Positions 12,278-26,209 of a stretch of DNA of 64,000 nucleotides are shown in pieces; the first letter of the stretch is position 1, and the number at the start of each line of letters is the position of its first letter. Origin of the DNA: Clusia tigrina (lineage: Eukaryota; Arthropoda; Insecta; Diptera; Clusiidae); contig OV050031.1 in assembly GCA_920105625.2 (NCBI GenBank), forward strand, positions 85,817,995 through 85,881,994. Direction: 5' to 3'. The position numbers and the translations under genes are program-made. The notes below the pieces were generated by a model. The model made no database searches and was not told the DNA's origin. It was given only the letters and a program-made list of their open reading frames with translations.

Positions 12278-12954
12278 AGTCGGCTTCTCAGCCTCTGTCA
12301 GCGTCTCTGTGGGTGTATCAATCGCTGCCGCTGTCGATGGGGGGTCTGCTGCCTTCTCTATGCCAATATCTACCCCTCTCTGCCACAGTCGGGGTCTCAT
12401 TCGGCGTCGCAGCCTCTGTCAGCGTCTCTGTAGGCGTCTCAGTCGCTGCCGCTGTCGATTGGGGGGTCTGCTGCCTTCTCTATGCCTGTATTTTCCTCTA
12501 TCTGTCTCAGTCGGTGTCACAGCGTCTATCAGCTTCTCTGTAGGCGTCTCAGTTGTTGCCGCTGTCGATTGGGTTCTCTGCTGCCTTCTCTATGCCTATT
12601 TCTAACCATCTCTGCCTCAGTCGGCGTCGCAGCCTCTGTCAGCGCCTCTGTAGGCGTCTCAGTCGCTACCGCTGTCGATTGGGGGGTCTGCTGATTTATC
12701 TATGCCTATCTCTTCCCCTATCTGCCTCAGTCGGCGCCACAATCGGATTCGCAGCCTCTGTCAGCGTCTCTGTAGGTGTCTCAGTCGCTGCCGATGTCGA
12801 TTGGGGGGTCTGATGCCTTCTCTATGCCAATATCTACCCTTGTCTGCCTCAGTCGGCGTCTCAGTCGGCGTCGCAGCCTCTGTCCGCGTCTCTGTAGGCG
12901 TTTCAGCCATTGCCTCTGTCGATTGGGGGGTCTGCCATCTTCTCTATGCCTATA

Positions 12955-13837
12955 TCTACCCATATCTGCCTCAGTCGGCGTCGCAGCCTCTGTCAGAGTC
13001 TCTGTACGCGTTTTAGTCGCTGCCGCTGTCGATTGGAGGTCCGCTGCTTTCTCTATGCCAATCGTCTCTCTGCCTCAGTCGGGATCTCAGTCGGCGTCGC
13101 AGCCTCTGTCAGCGTCTTTGTAGGCGTCTCAGTCGCTGCCGCTGTCGAATGGGGGGTCTGCTGCCTTCTCTTTGCCTATATTTACCTCTATCTGCCTCAG
13201 TCGGCATCTCAGTCGGCGTCGCAGCCTCTATCAGCGTCTCTGTAGGCGTTTCAGTTGTTGCCGCTGTCGATTGGGTTGTCTGCTGCCTTCTCTATGCCTA
13301 TATCTACCCCTATATGTACCCCTACCAGCCTCAGTTGGCGTCACAGTCGGCTTCTCCGCCTCTGTCAGCGTCTCTGTAGGCGTCTCAGTTGTTGCTGCTG
13401 TCGATTGGGGGGGGTCTGCTGCTCTCTCTATGCCAATATCTACCCCTATTTGTCTCTATCTGCGTCGCAGTCTCTGTCAGCGTCTCTGTAGGCGTCTCAG
13501 TCGCAGCCGTTGTCGATTGAGGGGTCTGCTGCCTTCTCTATGCCTATATCTACCTCTACCTGCCTCAGTCGCCGTCACAGTCGGCTTCGCAGCCTCTGTC
13601 AGCGTCTCTGTAGGCGTCTCAGTCGCCACCGCTGTCGATTAGGGGTTCTGCTGCCTTCTCTATTCCCATCTCTAAACCTACCTGCCTCAGTTGGCGTCAC
13701 AGTCGGCTTCTCAGCCTCTGTCAGCGTCTCTGTAGGTATCTCAGTTGTTGCCGCTGTCGATTGGGGGGACTGCTGATCTCTCTATGCCAATATCTACCCC
13801 TACCTGCCGCAGTCAGCATCTCAGTCGGCGTCGCACC
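12955..13837 (+). repeat. Segmental duplicate (4691-bp offset), copy 1
   Basis: It matches 17646-18528 at a constant offset of 4691. Shared private features are GTCTCTGTACGCGTTTTAG, the short unit with CCAATCGTCTCTCTGCC, and the TATATGTACCCCTACC extension. Substitutions are scattered. The match breaks where this copy runs into CCCACTGTCAGCGTCTCTATG and the other into CCCTCTGTCAGC. Confidence 0.85.
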
Positions 13838-13880
13838 CACTGTCAGCGTCTCTATGCCAATGTCTAACCATCTCTGCCTC

Positions 13881-13940
13881 AGTCGGCGTCTCAGCCGGCG
13901 TCTCAGTCGGCGTCTCAGTCGGCGTCTCAGTCGGCGTCTC
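13881..13940 (+). repeat. 12-bp minisatellite tract, five copies
   Basis: There are five consecutive 12-mers of the AGTCGGCGTCTC type, the second carrying a T to C change (AGCCGGC). The tract sits in the same context as the seven-copy tract at 2715, just after a unit with ATGTCTAACCATCTCTGCC. The two are therefore paralogous tracts with different copy number. Confidence 0.92.
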
Positions 13941-14817
13941 TGTCGGCGTCGCAGCCTCTGTCAGCGTCTCTGTTGTCGTCTCAGTCGCTGCCGCTGTCGA
14001 TTGGGGGGTCTGCTGCTTTCTCTATGCCAATATCTACCCTTATCTGCCTCAGTCGGCGTCTCAGTCGGCGTCACAGCCTCTGTCAGCGTCTCTGAATGCG
14101 TCTCAGTCTCAGTCACTGCCGCTGTCGATTGGAGGGTCTGATGCCTTCTCTATGCCTATATCTACTCCTATTTGCCTCAGTCGGAGTCTCAGTCGGCATC
14201 GCAGCTTCTGTCAGCGTCTATGTAGGCGTCTCAGTCGCTGCCGCTGTCGATTGGGGGTCTGATGCCTTCTCTATGCCTATATCTTCCCCTACCTGCCTCA
14301 GTCGGAGTCTCAGTCGGCATCGCAGCCTCTGTCAGCGTCTCTGTAGGCGTGTCTGTAGGCGTCTCAGCCGCTGCCGCTGTCGATTGGGGGATCTGCAGCG
14401 TTCTCTATGCCTATATCTACCCCTATCTGCCTCAGTCGGCGTCTCAGTCGAAGTCGCAGCCTCTGTCAGCGTCTTTGTAGGCGCCTCAGTCGCTGCCGCT
14501 GTCGATTGGGGGCTCTGCTGCCTTCTCTATGCCTGTATCTACCCTTATCTGCCTCAGTCGGCGTCTCAGTCGGCGTCGCTGCCTCTGTCAGCCTCTCTGA
14601 ATGTGTCTCAGTCGCTGCCGCTCTCGATTGGGGGGTTTGCTGCCTTCTCTATTTCAATATCTACCCTATCTGCCTCAGTCGGCGTCTCAGCCTCTGTCAG
14701 AGTTTCTGTAGGCGTCTCAGTTGTTGCCGCTGTCGATTGGGTTGTCTGCTGCCTTCTCTATGCCTATGTCTAACCATCTCTGCCTCAGTCGGTGTCTCAG
14801 TCGGCGTTGCAGCCTCT

Positions 14818-16124
14818 GTTAGCGTCGCAGACTCTTTCAGCGTCGCAGCCTCTGTCAGCGTCTCTGAAGGCGTCTCAGTCGCTGCCGCTGTCGACAGGGG
14901 GTCCGCTGCCTTCTCTATGCCTATATCTACCCCTACCTGCCTCAGTCGGCGTCAGAGTCGGCTTCTCTGCCTCTGTCAGCGTCTCTGTAGGTGTCTCAGT
15001 CGCTGCCACTGTCGAGTGGGGGGTCTGCAGCCTTCTCTATGCCTCTGTCAGCGTCGCAGCCTCTGTCAGCGTCTCTGTAGGCGTCTCAGTCGCTGCCGCT
15101 GTCGACTGGGGGTCTGCTACCTTCTCTATGCCTATATCTACCCCTACCTGCCTCAGTCGGCGTCACAGTCGGCTTCGCAGCCTCTGTCAGCGTCTCTGTA
15201 GGTGTCTCAGTCGCTGCCACTGTCGAGTGGGGGGTCTGCTGCCTTCTCTATGCCTCTGCCAGCGTCGCAGCCTCTGTCAGCTTCTCTGTAGGTGTCTCAG
15301 TCGCTGCCGCCGTCGATTGGGGGGTCTGCTGCCTTCTCTATGCCAATATCTACCCCTATCTGCCTCAGTTAGCGTCTCAGTCATTATCGCACCCTCTGTC
15401 AGCGTGTCTGTAGGCGTCTCAGTCGCTGCCGCCGTCGATTGGGGGGGTCGGCTGCCTTCTCTATGCCAATATCTACTCTTATCTGCCTCAGTCGGCGTCG
15501 CAGCCTCTGTCAGCGTCTCTGTAGGCGTGTCAGTTGCTGCCGCTGTCGATTGGGGGGTCTGCTGCCTTCTCTATGCCAATATCTACCCCTATCTGCCTCA
15601 GTTAGCGTCTCAGTCAGGATCGCACCCTCTGTCAGCGTGTCTGTAGGCGTCTCAGTCGCTGCCGCTGTTGATTGGGGGGGTCTGCTGTCTTCTCTATGCC
15701 TATATCTACCCCTATATGGCTCAGTCGGCGTCTCAGTCGGCGTCTCAGAAGCCGTCGCAGCCTCTGTCAGCATCTCTTTTGGCGTCTCAGTCGCTGCCGC
15801 TGTCGATTGGGGGGTCTGCTGCCTTCTCTACGCCAATATCTACCCCTATCTGCCTCAGTCTGCGTCTCAGTCAGGGTCGCACCCTCTGTCAGCGTCTCTG
15901 TAGGCGTCTCAGTCGCTGCCGACGTCGATTGGGGGGGTCTGCTGCCTTCTCTATGCCAATATCTACCCCTATCTGCCACAGTCGGCGTCTGAGTCGGCGT
16001 CGCAGTCTCTTGTCAGCGTCTCTGTAGGCATCTCAGTCGTTGCCGCTGCCGATTGGGGGTCTGCTGCCTTCTTTATGCCTATATTTATCCCTATCTGCCT
16101 CAGTCGGAGTCTTAGTCGGCATCG
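14818..16124 (+). repeat. Higher-order cassette, copy 3
   Basis: Tag 1 is at 14818 and tag 2 at 16106, a distance of 1288 bp. The unit order matches the other copies. It shares GGCTTCTCTGCC after tag 1 with copy 5 at 29533, whereas most copies have GGCTTGTCTGCC. Confidence 0.85.
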
Positions 16125-17645
16125 CAGCCTCTGTCAGCGTCTCTGTAGGTGTTTCAGTCTCTGCCGCTGTCGATTGGGGGGTCTGCTGCCAACTGTATTC
16201 CTATATCTACCCCTATCTGCCTCAGTCGGCATCTCAGTCGGCGTCGCAGCCTCTATCAGCGTCTTTGTAGGCGTCTCAGTCGCTGCCGCAGTCGATTGGG
16301 GGCGCTGCTGCCTTCTCTATGCCTATATCTACCCTATCTGCCTCAGTCGGCGTCTCAGCCTCTGTCAGAGTCTCTGTAGGCGTCTCAGTTGTTGCCGCTG
16401 TCGATTGGTGGATATGCTGCATTCTCTATGCGTATATCTGCCCCTACCTGCCTCAGTCGGCATCTCAGTCGGCGTCGCAGCCTCTACCAGCATCTCTGTA
16501 GGCGTCTCAGTTGTTGCCGCTGTCGATTGGAGAGTCTGCTGCGTCTCTATGCCAATATCTACCCCTACCTGCCTCAGTCGGCGTCACAGTAGGCTTCTCA
16601 GCCTCTGTCAGCGTCTCTGTGGGTGTATCAGTCACTGCCGCTATCGATTGGGGGGTCTGCTGCCTTCTCTATGCTTATATCTACCCTTATCTGCCTCAGT
16701 CGTCGTCTCAGTCGGCGTCGCAGCCCCTGTCAGCGTCTCTGAAAGCGTCTCAGTCGCTGCCGCTGTTTATTGGGGTGTCTGCTGCCTTCTCTATGCCTAT
16801 ATCTACCCCTATCTGCCTCAGTCGGCGTCTCTGTCGGCGTCGCAGCCTCTGTCAGCGTCTCTGTAGGCGTCTCAGTCGCTCCCGCTGTCGATTGGGGGGT
16901 CTGCTGCCTTCTCTATGGCAATATCTGCCCCTCTCTGCCTCAGTCGGGGTCTCAGTCGGCGTCGCAGCCTCTGTCAGCGTCTCTGTAGGCGTCTCGGTCA
17001 CTGCCGATGTCGATTGGGGGGGTATTATGCCTTCTCTATGCCAATATCTACCCTTGTCTGCCTTATTCGGCGTCTCAGTCGGCGTCGCAGCCTCTGTCCG
17101 CGTCTCTATAGGCGTCTCAGCCGCTGCCTCTGTCGATTGGGGGGTCTGCCACCTCCTCTATGCCTATATCTACCCATATATGCCTCAGTCGGCGTCTCAG
17201 TCGGCGTCGCAGCCTCTGTCAGTGTCTCTGTAGGCGTCTCAGTCGCTGCCGCTGTCGATTGGGGGGTCCGCTGCTTTCTCTTTGCCTATATTTACCTCTA
17301 TCTGCCTCAGTCGGCGTCGCAGCCTCTATCAGCGTCTCTGTAGGCGTCTCAGTTGTTGCCGCTGTCGATTGGGTTGTCTGCTGCCTTCTCTATGCCCATG
17401 TCAAAACATCTCTGCCTCAGTCGCCGCCACAGTCGGCTTCGCAGCCTCTTGTCAGCGTCTCTGTAGGGATCTCAGTCGTTGCTGCTGTCGATTGGGGGGG
17501 CTGCTGCCTTCTCTATGCCTATATCTACCCCTACCTGCCTCAGTTGGCGTCACAGTCGGCTTCTCAGCCTCTGTCAGCGTCACTGTAGGCGTCTCAGCCG
17601 CTGCCTCTGTCGATTGGGGGGTCTGCCACCTTCTCTATGCCTATA

Positions 17646-18528
17646 TCTACCCATATATGCCTCAGTCGGCGTCGCAGCCTCTGTCAGAGTCTCTGTACGC
17701 GTTTTAGTCGCAGCCGCTGTCGATTGGAGGTCCGCTGCTTTCTCTATGCCAATCGTCTCTCTGCCTCAGTCGGGATCTCAGTCGGCGTCGCAGCCTCTGT
17801 CAGCGTCTTTGTAGGCGTCTCAGTCGCTGCCGCTGTCGATTGGGGGGTCTGCTGCCTTCTCTTTGCCTATATTTACCTCTATCTGCCTCAGTCGGCATCT
17901 CAGTCGGCGTCGCAGCCTCTATCAGCGTCTCTGTAGGCGTTTCAGTTGTTGCCGCTGTCGATTGGGTTGTCTGCTGCCTTCTCTATGCCTATATCTACCC
18001 CTATATGTACCCCTACCTGCCTCAGTTGGCGTCACAGTCGGCTTCTCCGCCTCTGTCAGCGTCTCTGTATTCGTCTCAGTTGTTGCCGCTGTCGATTGGG
18101 GGGGGTCTGCTGCTCTCTCTATGCCAATATCTACCCCTATTTGTCTCTATCGGCGTCGCAGTCTCTGTCAGCGTCTCTGTAGGCGTCTCAGCCGCAGCCG
18201 TTGTCGATTGAGGGGTCTGCTGCCTTCTCTATGCCTATATCTACCTCTACCTGCCTCAGTCGCCGTCACAGTCGGCTTCGCAGCTTCTGTCAGCGTCTCT
18301 GTAGGCGTCTCAGTCGCCACTGCTGTCGATTAGGGGTTCTGCTGCCTTCTCTATTCCTATCTCTACCCCTACCTGCCTCAGTTGGCGTCACAGTCGGCTT
18401 CTCAGCCTCTGTCAGCGTCTCTGTAGGTATCTCAGTTGTTGCCGCTGTCGATTGGGGGGACTGCTGCTCTCTCTATGCCAATATCTACCCCTACCTGCCG
18501 CAGTCAGCATCTCAGTCGGCGTCGCACC
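17646..18528 (+). repeat. Segmental duplicate (4691-bp offset), copy 2
   Basis: This is the partner of 12955-13837. Both copies hold the same unusual short unit at the GTACGCG site and the same 12-bp insertion-like TATGTACCCCTA stretch, so the whole multi-unit segment was copied. Confidence 0.85.
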
Positions 18529-18780
18529 CTCTGTCAGCGTCTCTGTAGGCGTCTCATTTGTTGCCTCTGTAGATTGGGGGGTCTGCTGCCTTCTCTATGC
18601 CTATGTCTACCCCTCTCAGCCTCAGCCGGCGTCTCAGTCGGCGTCGCAGCCTATGTCAGCGTCTCTGTAGGCGTCTCAATTGCTGCCGCCTTCGATTGGG
18701 GGGTCTGCTGCAGTCTGTATTGCAATATCTACCCCTATCTGCCTCAGTCGGCGTAGCAGCCTTTGTCAGCGTCTCTGTAG

Positions 18781-19520
18781 GCGTCTCAGTCCCTGCCGCT
18801 GTCGATTGGGGGGACTTCTGCCTTCTGTATGCCTATATTTACCACTATCTGCCTCATTCGGCATCGCAGTCTGCGTCGCAGCCTCTATCAGCTTCTCTGT
18901 ATGCGTCTCAGTTGTTGCCGCTGTCGATTGGGTTGTCTGCTGCCTTCTCTATGCCTATGTCTAACCCTCTCTGCCTCAGTCGGAGTCTCAGTCGGCGTCG
19001 CAGCCTCTGTCAGCGTCGTAGCCTCTGTCAGCGTCTCTGAAGGCGTCTCAGTCGCTGCCGCTGTTGATTGGGGGTCTGCTGCCAACTGTATGTCTATATC
19101 TACCCCTATCTGCCTCAGTCGGCATCTCAGTCGACGTCGCAGCCTCTATCAGCGTCTCTGTATACGTCTCAGTGGTTGCCGCTGTCGACTGGTGGGTCTG
19201 CTGCCTTCTCTATACCTATATCTACACCTACCTGCCTCAGTCGGCGTCACAGTCGGCTTCGCTGCCTCTGTCAGCGTGTCTGTGGGCGTCTCAGTCGCCG
19301 CCGCTGTCGATTGGGGGTTCTGCTGCCTTCTCTATGCCTATATCTACCCCTATCTACCTCAGTCGGCGTCTCAGTCGGCGTCTCAGTCGGCGTCGCAGCC
19401 TCTATCGGCGTCTTTGTAGGCGTCTCAATTGCTGGCGCTGTCGATTGGGGGGTCTGCAGCCTTCTCTATCCCTATATCTACCCTTATCTGCCTCAGTCGG
19501 CGTCTCAGTCGGCGTCGCAG
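18781..19520 (+). repeat. Segmental duplicate (7429-bp offset), copy 1
   Basis: It matches 26210-26949 at a constant offset of 7429, about 740 bp. Shared private features are GGGGGACTTCTGCCTTCTG, a unit with GCCAACTGTATGTCTATATC, and the tripled CGGCGTCTCA tract. Several substitutions separate the copies, more than between the 8902-offset pair, so it looks older. Confidence 0.8.
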
Positions 19521-22500
19521 CCTCTATCAGCGTCTCTGTAGGCGTCTCAGTCGGTGCCGCTGTCGAGTGGGGGGTCTGCTGCCTTCTCTATGCCTATATT
19601 TACCCCTACTGCCTCAGTCAGCGTCTCAGTCGGCGTCGCAGCCTGTTGCCAGCGTCTCTGTAGGGATCTCAGTCGTTGCCGCTGTCGATTGGGGGTCTGC
19701 TGCAAACTGTATGCCTATATCTACCCCTATCTGCTTCAGTCGGTATCTCAGTCGGCGTCGCAGCCTCTATCAGCGTATCTGTAGGCGTCTCAGTTGTTGC
19801 CGCTGTCGATTGGGGGGTCTGGTGCCTTCTCTATGCCTATGTCTAGCCCTCTCTGCCTCAGTCGGCGTCGCAGCCTCTGTCAGCGTCGCAGCCTCTGTCA
19901 GCGTCTCTGAAGGTGTCTCAGTCGCTGCCGCCGTCGATTGGGGGTCTGCTGCCTTCTCTATGCCAATATCTACCCTTATCTGCCTCAGTCGGCGTCGCAG
20001 CCTTTGTCAGCGTCTCTGTAGGCGTCTCAGTCGCTGCCGCTGTCGATTGAGGGTCTGCTGCCAACTGTATGCCTATATGTACCCCTATCTGCCGCAGTCG
20101 GCATATCAGTCGGCGTCGCAGCCTCTATCAGCGTCTCTGTAGGCGTCTCAGTTGTTGCCGCTTTCGATTGGTGGGTCTGCTGCCTTCTCTATGCCTATAT
20201 CTACCCTTACCTGCTTCAGTCGGCGTCACAGTCGGCTTCGCAGCCCCTGTCAGTGTCTCTGTAGGCGTCTCAGCCGCTGCCGCTGTCGATTGGGGGTTCT
20301 GCAGCGTTCTCTATGCCTATATCTACCCCTATCTGCCTCAGTCGGAGTCCCAGTCGGCGTCGCAGCCTCTGTCAGCGTCGCAGCCTCTGTCAGCGTGTCT
20401 GTAAGTGTCTCAGTCGCTGCCGCTGTCGATTGGGGGGTCTGCTGCCTTCTCTATGCCTATATCTACCCCTATCTGCCTCAGTCGGCGTCGCAGCCTCTGT
20501 CAGCGTCGTAGCCTCTGTCAGCGTCTCTGTAGGCGTCTCAGTCGCTGGCGCTGTCGATTGGGGGTCTGCAGCCTTCTCTATCCCTATATCCACCCTTATC
20601 TGCCTCAGTCGGCGTCTCAGTCGGCGTCGCAGCCTCTGTCAGCGTCTCTCTAGGCGTCTCAGTCGCTGCCGCGTTCGAGTGGGGGGCCGCTGCCTTCTCT
20701 ATGCCTATATCTACCCCTATCTGCCTCAGTCAGCGTCTCAGTCGGACTGCAGCCTCTTGCCAGCGTCATCGTAGGGATCTCAGTCGTTGCCGCTGTCGAT
20801 TGGGGGTCTGCTGCCAACTGTATGCCTATATCCACCCCTATCTGCTTCAGTCGGTATCTGAGTCGGCGTCGCAGCCTCTATCAGCGTCTCTGTAGGCGTC
20901 TCAGTTGTTGCCGCTGTCGATTGGGGGGTCTGGTGCCTTCTCTATGCCTATGTCTAGCCCTCTCTGCCTCAGTCGGCGTCTCAGTCGGCGTCGCAGCCTC
21001 TGTCAGCGACGCAGCCTCTCTCAGCGTCTCTGTAGGTGTCTCAGTCGCTGCCGCCGTCGATTGGGGGGTCAGCTGCCTTCTCTATGCCAATATCTACCCC
21101 TATCTGCCTCAGTCAGCGTCTCAGTCAGGGTGGCACCCTCTGTCAGCGTCTCTGTAGGCGTCTCAGTCGCTGCCGCCGTCGATTGGGGGGTCTGCTGCCT
21201 TCTCTATGCCAATATCTACCCTTATCGGCCTCAGTCGGCGTCGCAGCCTCTGTCAGCGTCTCTGTAGGCGTCTCAGTCGCTGCCGCTGTCGATTGGGGGT
21301 CTGCTGCGTCTCTATGCCTATATCTACCCCTACCTGCCTCAGTCGATGTCACAGTAGGCTTCTCAGCCTCTGTCTGCGTCTCTGTAGGTGTCTCAGTCGC
21401 TGCCGCTGTCGATTGGGGGGTCTGCTGCCTTCTCAATGCCTATATCTACCCTTATCTGCCTCAGTCGGCGTCTCAGTCGGCGTCGCAGCCTCTGTCAGCG
21501 TCTCTGAATGCATCTCAGTCGCTGCCGCTGTCGATTGGGGGGTCTTCTGCCTTCTCTATGCCTATATCTACCCCGATCTGCCTCAGTCGGCGTCTCAGTC
21601 GACATTTCAGTCGGCGTCGCAGCCTCTGTCAGCGTCTCTGTAGGCGTCTCAGTCGCTGCCGCTGTCGATTGGGGGTCTGCTGCGTCTCTATGCCTATATC
21701 TACCCCTTCCTGCCTCAGTCGATGTCACAGTAGGCTTCTCAGCCTCTGTCTGCGTCTCTGTAGGCGTCTCAGTCGCTGCCGCTGTCGATTGGGGGTCTGC
21801 TGCCTTCCCTATGCCTATATCTACCCCTACCTGCCTCAGTCGGCGTCAGAGTTGGCTTCTCAGCTTCTGTCAGCGTCTCTGTCGGCGTCTCAGTTGTTTC
21901 CGCTTTCGATTGGGGGGTCTGCTGCCTTCAATATGCCTATATCTACCCCCATCTGCCTCAGTCGGCGTCTCAGTCGGCGTCTCAGTCAGCGTCTCAGTCG
22001 GCGTCGCAGCCTCTGTCAGCGTCTCTGCATGCGTCTCAGTCGCTGCCGCTGTCGATTGGAATATCTACTGCCTTCTCTATGCCTATATTTATCTCTATCT
22101 GCCTCAGTCAGCATCGAAGTCAGCGTCGCAGCCTCTGTCAGCGTCTCTGTAGGCGTCTCAGTCGCTGCCGCTGTCGACTGGGGGTCTGCTACCTCCTCTA
22201 TGCCTATATCTACCCCTACCTGACTCAGTCGGCGTCACAGTCGGCTTCGCAGCCTCTGTCAGCGTCTCTGTAGGTGTCTCAGTCGCTGCCACTGTCGAGT
22301 GGGGGGTCTGCTGCCTTCTCTATGCCTCTGTCAGCGTCGCAGCCTCTGTCAGCTTCTCTGTAGGTGTCTCAGTCGCTGCCGCCGTCGATTGGGGGGTCTG
22401 CTGCCTTCTCTATGCCAATATCTACCCCTATCTGCCTCAGTCAGCGTCTCAGTCAGGGTCGCTCCCTCTGTCAGCGTGTCTGTAGGCGTCTCAGTCGCTG

Positions 22501-25500
22501 CCGCCGTCGATTGGGGGGTCTGCTGCCTTCTCTATGCCAATATCTACCCTTATCTTCCTCAGTCGGCGTCTAAATCGGCGTCGCAGCCCCTGTCAGCGTC
22601 TCTGAATGCGTCTCAGTCGCTGCCGCTGTTTATTGGGGTGTCTGCTGCCTTATCTATGCCTATATCTACCCCTATCTGCCTCAGTCGGCGTCTCAGTCGG
22701 CGTCGCACCCCCTGTCAGCGTCTCTGTAGGCGTCTCAGTCGCTGCCGCTGTCGATTGGGGGGTCTGCTGCCTTCTCTATGGCAATATCTGCCCCTCTCTG
22801 CCTCAGTCGGGGTCTCAGTCGGCGTCGCAGCCTCTGTCAGCGTCTCTGTAGGCATCTCGGTCGCTGCTGATGTCGATTGGGGGGGTCTTATGCTTTCTCT
22901 ATGCCAATATCTACCCTTGTCTGCCTTAGTCGGCGTCTCAGTCGGCGTCGCAGCCTCTGTCCGCGTCTCTATAGGCGTCTCAGCCGCTGCCTCTGTCGAT
23001 TGGGGGTCTGCCACCTTCTCTATGCCTATATCTACCCATATCTGCCTCAGTCGGCGTCTCTGTAGGCATCTCAGTCGCTGCCGCTGTCGATTGGGGGGTC
23101 CGCTGCCTTCTCTTTGCCTATATTTACCTCTATCTGCCTCAGTCGGCGTCGCAGCCTCTATCAGCGTCTCTGTAGGCGTCTCAGTTGTTGCCGCTGTCGA
23201 TTGGGTTGTCTGCTGCCTTCTCTATGCCCATGTCAAAACATCTCTGCCTCAGTCGGCGTTGCAGCCTCTGTCAGCGTCTCTATAGGCGTCTCAGTCGCTG
23301 CCACTGTCGATTGGGGGATCTGCTGCCTTCTCTATGCCTATATCTACCCCTATCTGCCTCAGTCGGTGTCTCAGTCGGCGTCGCAGCCTCTTGTCAGCGT
23401 CTCTGTAGGGATCTCAGTCGTTGCCGCTGTCGATTGGGGGGCTGCTGCCTTCGCTATGCCTATATCTACCCCTACCTGCCTCAGTCGCCGTCACAGTGGG
23501 CTTCGCAGCCCCTGTCAGCGTCTCTGTATTCGTCTCAGTCGCCGCCGCTGTCGATTGGGGGTTCTGCTGCCTTCTCTATGCCTATATCTACCCCTACCTG
23601 CCTCAGTTGGCGTCACAGTCGGCTTCTCAGCCTCTGTCAGCGTCACTGTAAGCGTCTCAGTTGTTGCCGTTGTCGATTTGGGGGGTCTGCTGCCTTCTCT
23701 ATGTAAATATCTACCCCTATCTGCCTCAGTCGGCATCGCAGTCTCTGTCAGCGTCTCTGTAGGCATCTCAGTCGCTGCCGCTGTCGATTGGGGTGGTCTG
23801 CTGCCGTCTCTATGCCTATCTTTTCCCCGATCTGCCTCAGTCGGCGCCCCATTCGGCATAGCAGCCTCTATGTCGGCGCCTCAGTCGCTACCGCTGTCGA
23901 TTGGGAGGGGGGTCTGCTGCCTTCTCTATGCCATTATCTACCCCTATCTGCCTCAGTCAGCGTCTCAGTCAGTGTCGCACCCTCTGTCAGCGTCTCTGTA
24001 GGCGTCTCTGTCGCTGCCGCTGTCGATTGGGGGGGTCTGCTGCCTTCTCTATGCCTATATCTACCCCTACCTGCCTCAGTCGGCATCTCAGTCGGCGTCG
24101 CAGCCTCTGTCAGCGTCTCTGTAGGCGTCTCATTTGCTGCCGCCGTCGATTGGGGGGTCTGCTGCCTTCTCTATGCCTATGTCTACCCCTCTCAGCCTCA
24201 GCCAGCGTCTCAGTCGGCGTCGCAGCCTCTGTCAGCGTCTCTGTAGGCGTCTCAATCGCTGCCGCCGTCGATTGGGGTCTGCTGCAGTCTCTATGCCAAT
24301 ATCTACCCCTATCTGCCTCAGTCGGCGTCGCAGCCTCTGTCAGCGTCTCTGTAGGCTTCTCAGTCCCTCTCGCTGTCGATTGGGGGACTTCTGCCTTCTG
24401 TATGCCTATATCTACCCCTATCTGCCTCAGTCGGCGTCTCAGTCAGCGTCGCAGTCTCTGTCAGCGTCTCTGTAGGCGTCTCAGTCCCTGCCGCTGTCGA
24501 TTGGAGGGACTTCTGCCTTCTGTATGCCTATATCTACCCCTATCTGCCTCATTCGGCATCTCAGTCGGCGTCGCAGCCTCTGTCAGCGTCGCAGCCTCTG
24601 CCAGCGGCTCTATAGGCGTCTCAGTCGCTGCCGCTGTTGATTGGGGGGTCTGCTGCCTTATGCATGCCTATATCTACCCCTATCTGCCTCAGTCGGCATC
24701 TCAGTCGGCGTCGCAGCCTCTAACAGCGTCTCAGTTGTTGCCGCTGTCGATTGGTGGATCTGCTGCTTTCTCTATGCGTATATCTACCCCTACCTGCCTC
24801 AGTCGGTGTCACAGTCGGCTTCGCAGCCTCTTGCCAGCGTCTCTGTAGGGATCTCAGTCGTTGCCGCTGTCGATTGGGGGGTCTGCTGTCTTCTCATGTC
24901 AATATCTACCCTATCTGCCTCAGTCGGCGTCTCAGCCTCTGTCAGAGTCTCTGTAGGCGTCTCAGAAGCTGCCGCTGTCGATTGGGGGGTCTGCTGCCTT
25001 CTGTATGCCTATATCTACCCCTATCTGCCTCAGTCGGCATCTCAGTCGGCGTCGCAGCCTCTACCAGCATCTCTATAGGCGTCTCAGTTGTTGCCGCTGT
25101 CGATTGGAGGGTCCGCTGCGTCTCTATGCCTATATCTACCCCTACCTGCCTCTGTCGGCGTCACAGTCGGCGTCACAGTTGGCTTCCCAGCCTCTGTCAG
25201 CGTCTCTGTGGGTGTATCAATCGCTGCCGCTGTCGATTGGGGGGTCTGCTGCCTTCTCTATGCCTATATATACCCTTATCTGCCTCAATCGTCGTTTCAG
25301 TCGGCGTCGCAGCCTCTGTCAGCGTCTCTGTAAGCGTCTCAGTAGCTGCCGCTGCCGATTGGGGGGTCTGCTGCCTTCTCTATGCCAATATCTACCCCTC
25401 TCTGCCACAGTCGGGGTCTCATTCTGCGTCGCAGCCTCTGTCAGCGTCTCTGTAGGCGTCTCAGTCGCTGCCGCTGTCGATTGGGGGGTCTGCTGCCTTC

Positions 25501-26209
25501 TCTATGCCTGTATTTACCTCTATATGGCTCAGTCGGCATCTCAGTCGGCGTCGCAGCCTCTATCAGCGTATCTGTAGGCGTCTCAGTTGTAGCCGCTGTC
25601 GATTGAGGGGCTGCTGCCTTCTCTATGCCTATATCTACCCCTACCTGCCTCAGTCGGCATCTCAGTCGGCGTCGCACCCTCTGTCAGCGTCTCTGTAGGC
25701 GTCTCATTTGTTGCCGCTGTCGATTGGGGGGTCTGCTGCCTTCTCTATGCCTATGTCTACCCCTCTCAGCCTCAGCCGGCATCTCAGTCGGCGTCTCAGT
25801 CGGCGTCGCACCCTCTGTCAGCGTCTCTGCAGGCGTCTCAGTCGCCAAAGCTGTCGATTAGGGTTTCTGCTGCCTTCTCTATTCCTATATCTACCCCTAC
25901 CTGCCTCAGTTGGCGTCACAGTCGGCTTCTCAGCCTCTGTCAGCGTCTCTGTAGGTGTCTCAGTTGTTGCCGCTGTCGATTGGGGGTCTGCTGCTCTCTC
26001 TATGCCAATATCTACCCCTACCTGCCTCAGTCGGCATCTCAGTCGGCGTCGCACCCTCTGTCAGCGTCTCTGTAGGCGTCTCATTTGTTGCCGCTGTCGA
26101 TTGGGGGGTCTGCTGCCTTCTCTATGCCTATGTCTACCCCTCTCAGCCTCAGCCGGCGTCTCAGTCGGCGTCTCAGTCGGCGTCGCAGCCTCTGTCAGCG
26201 TCTCTGTAG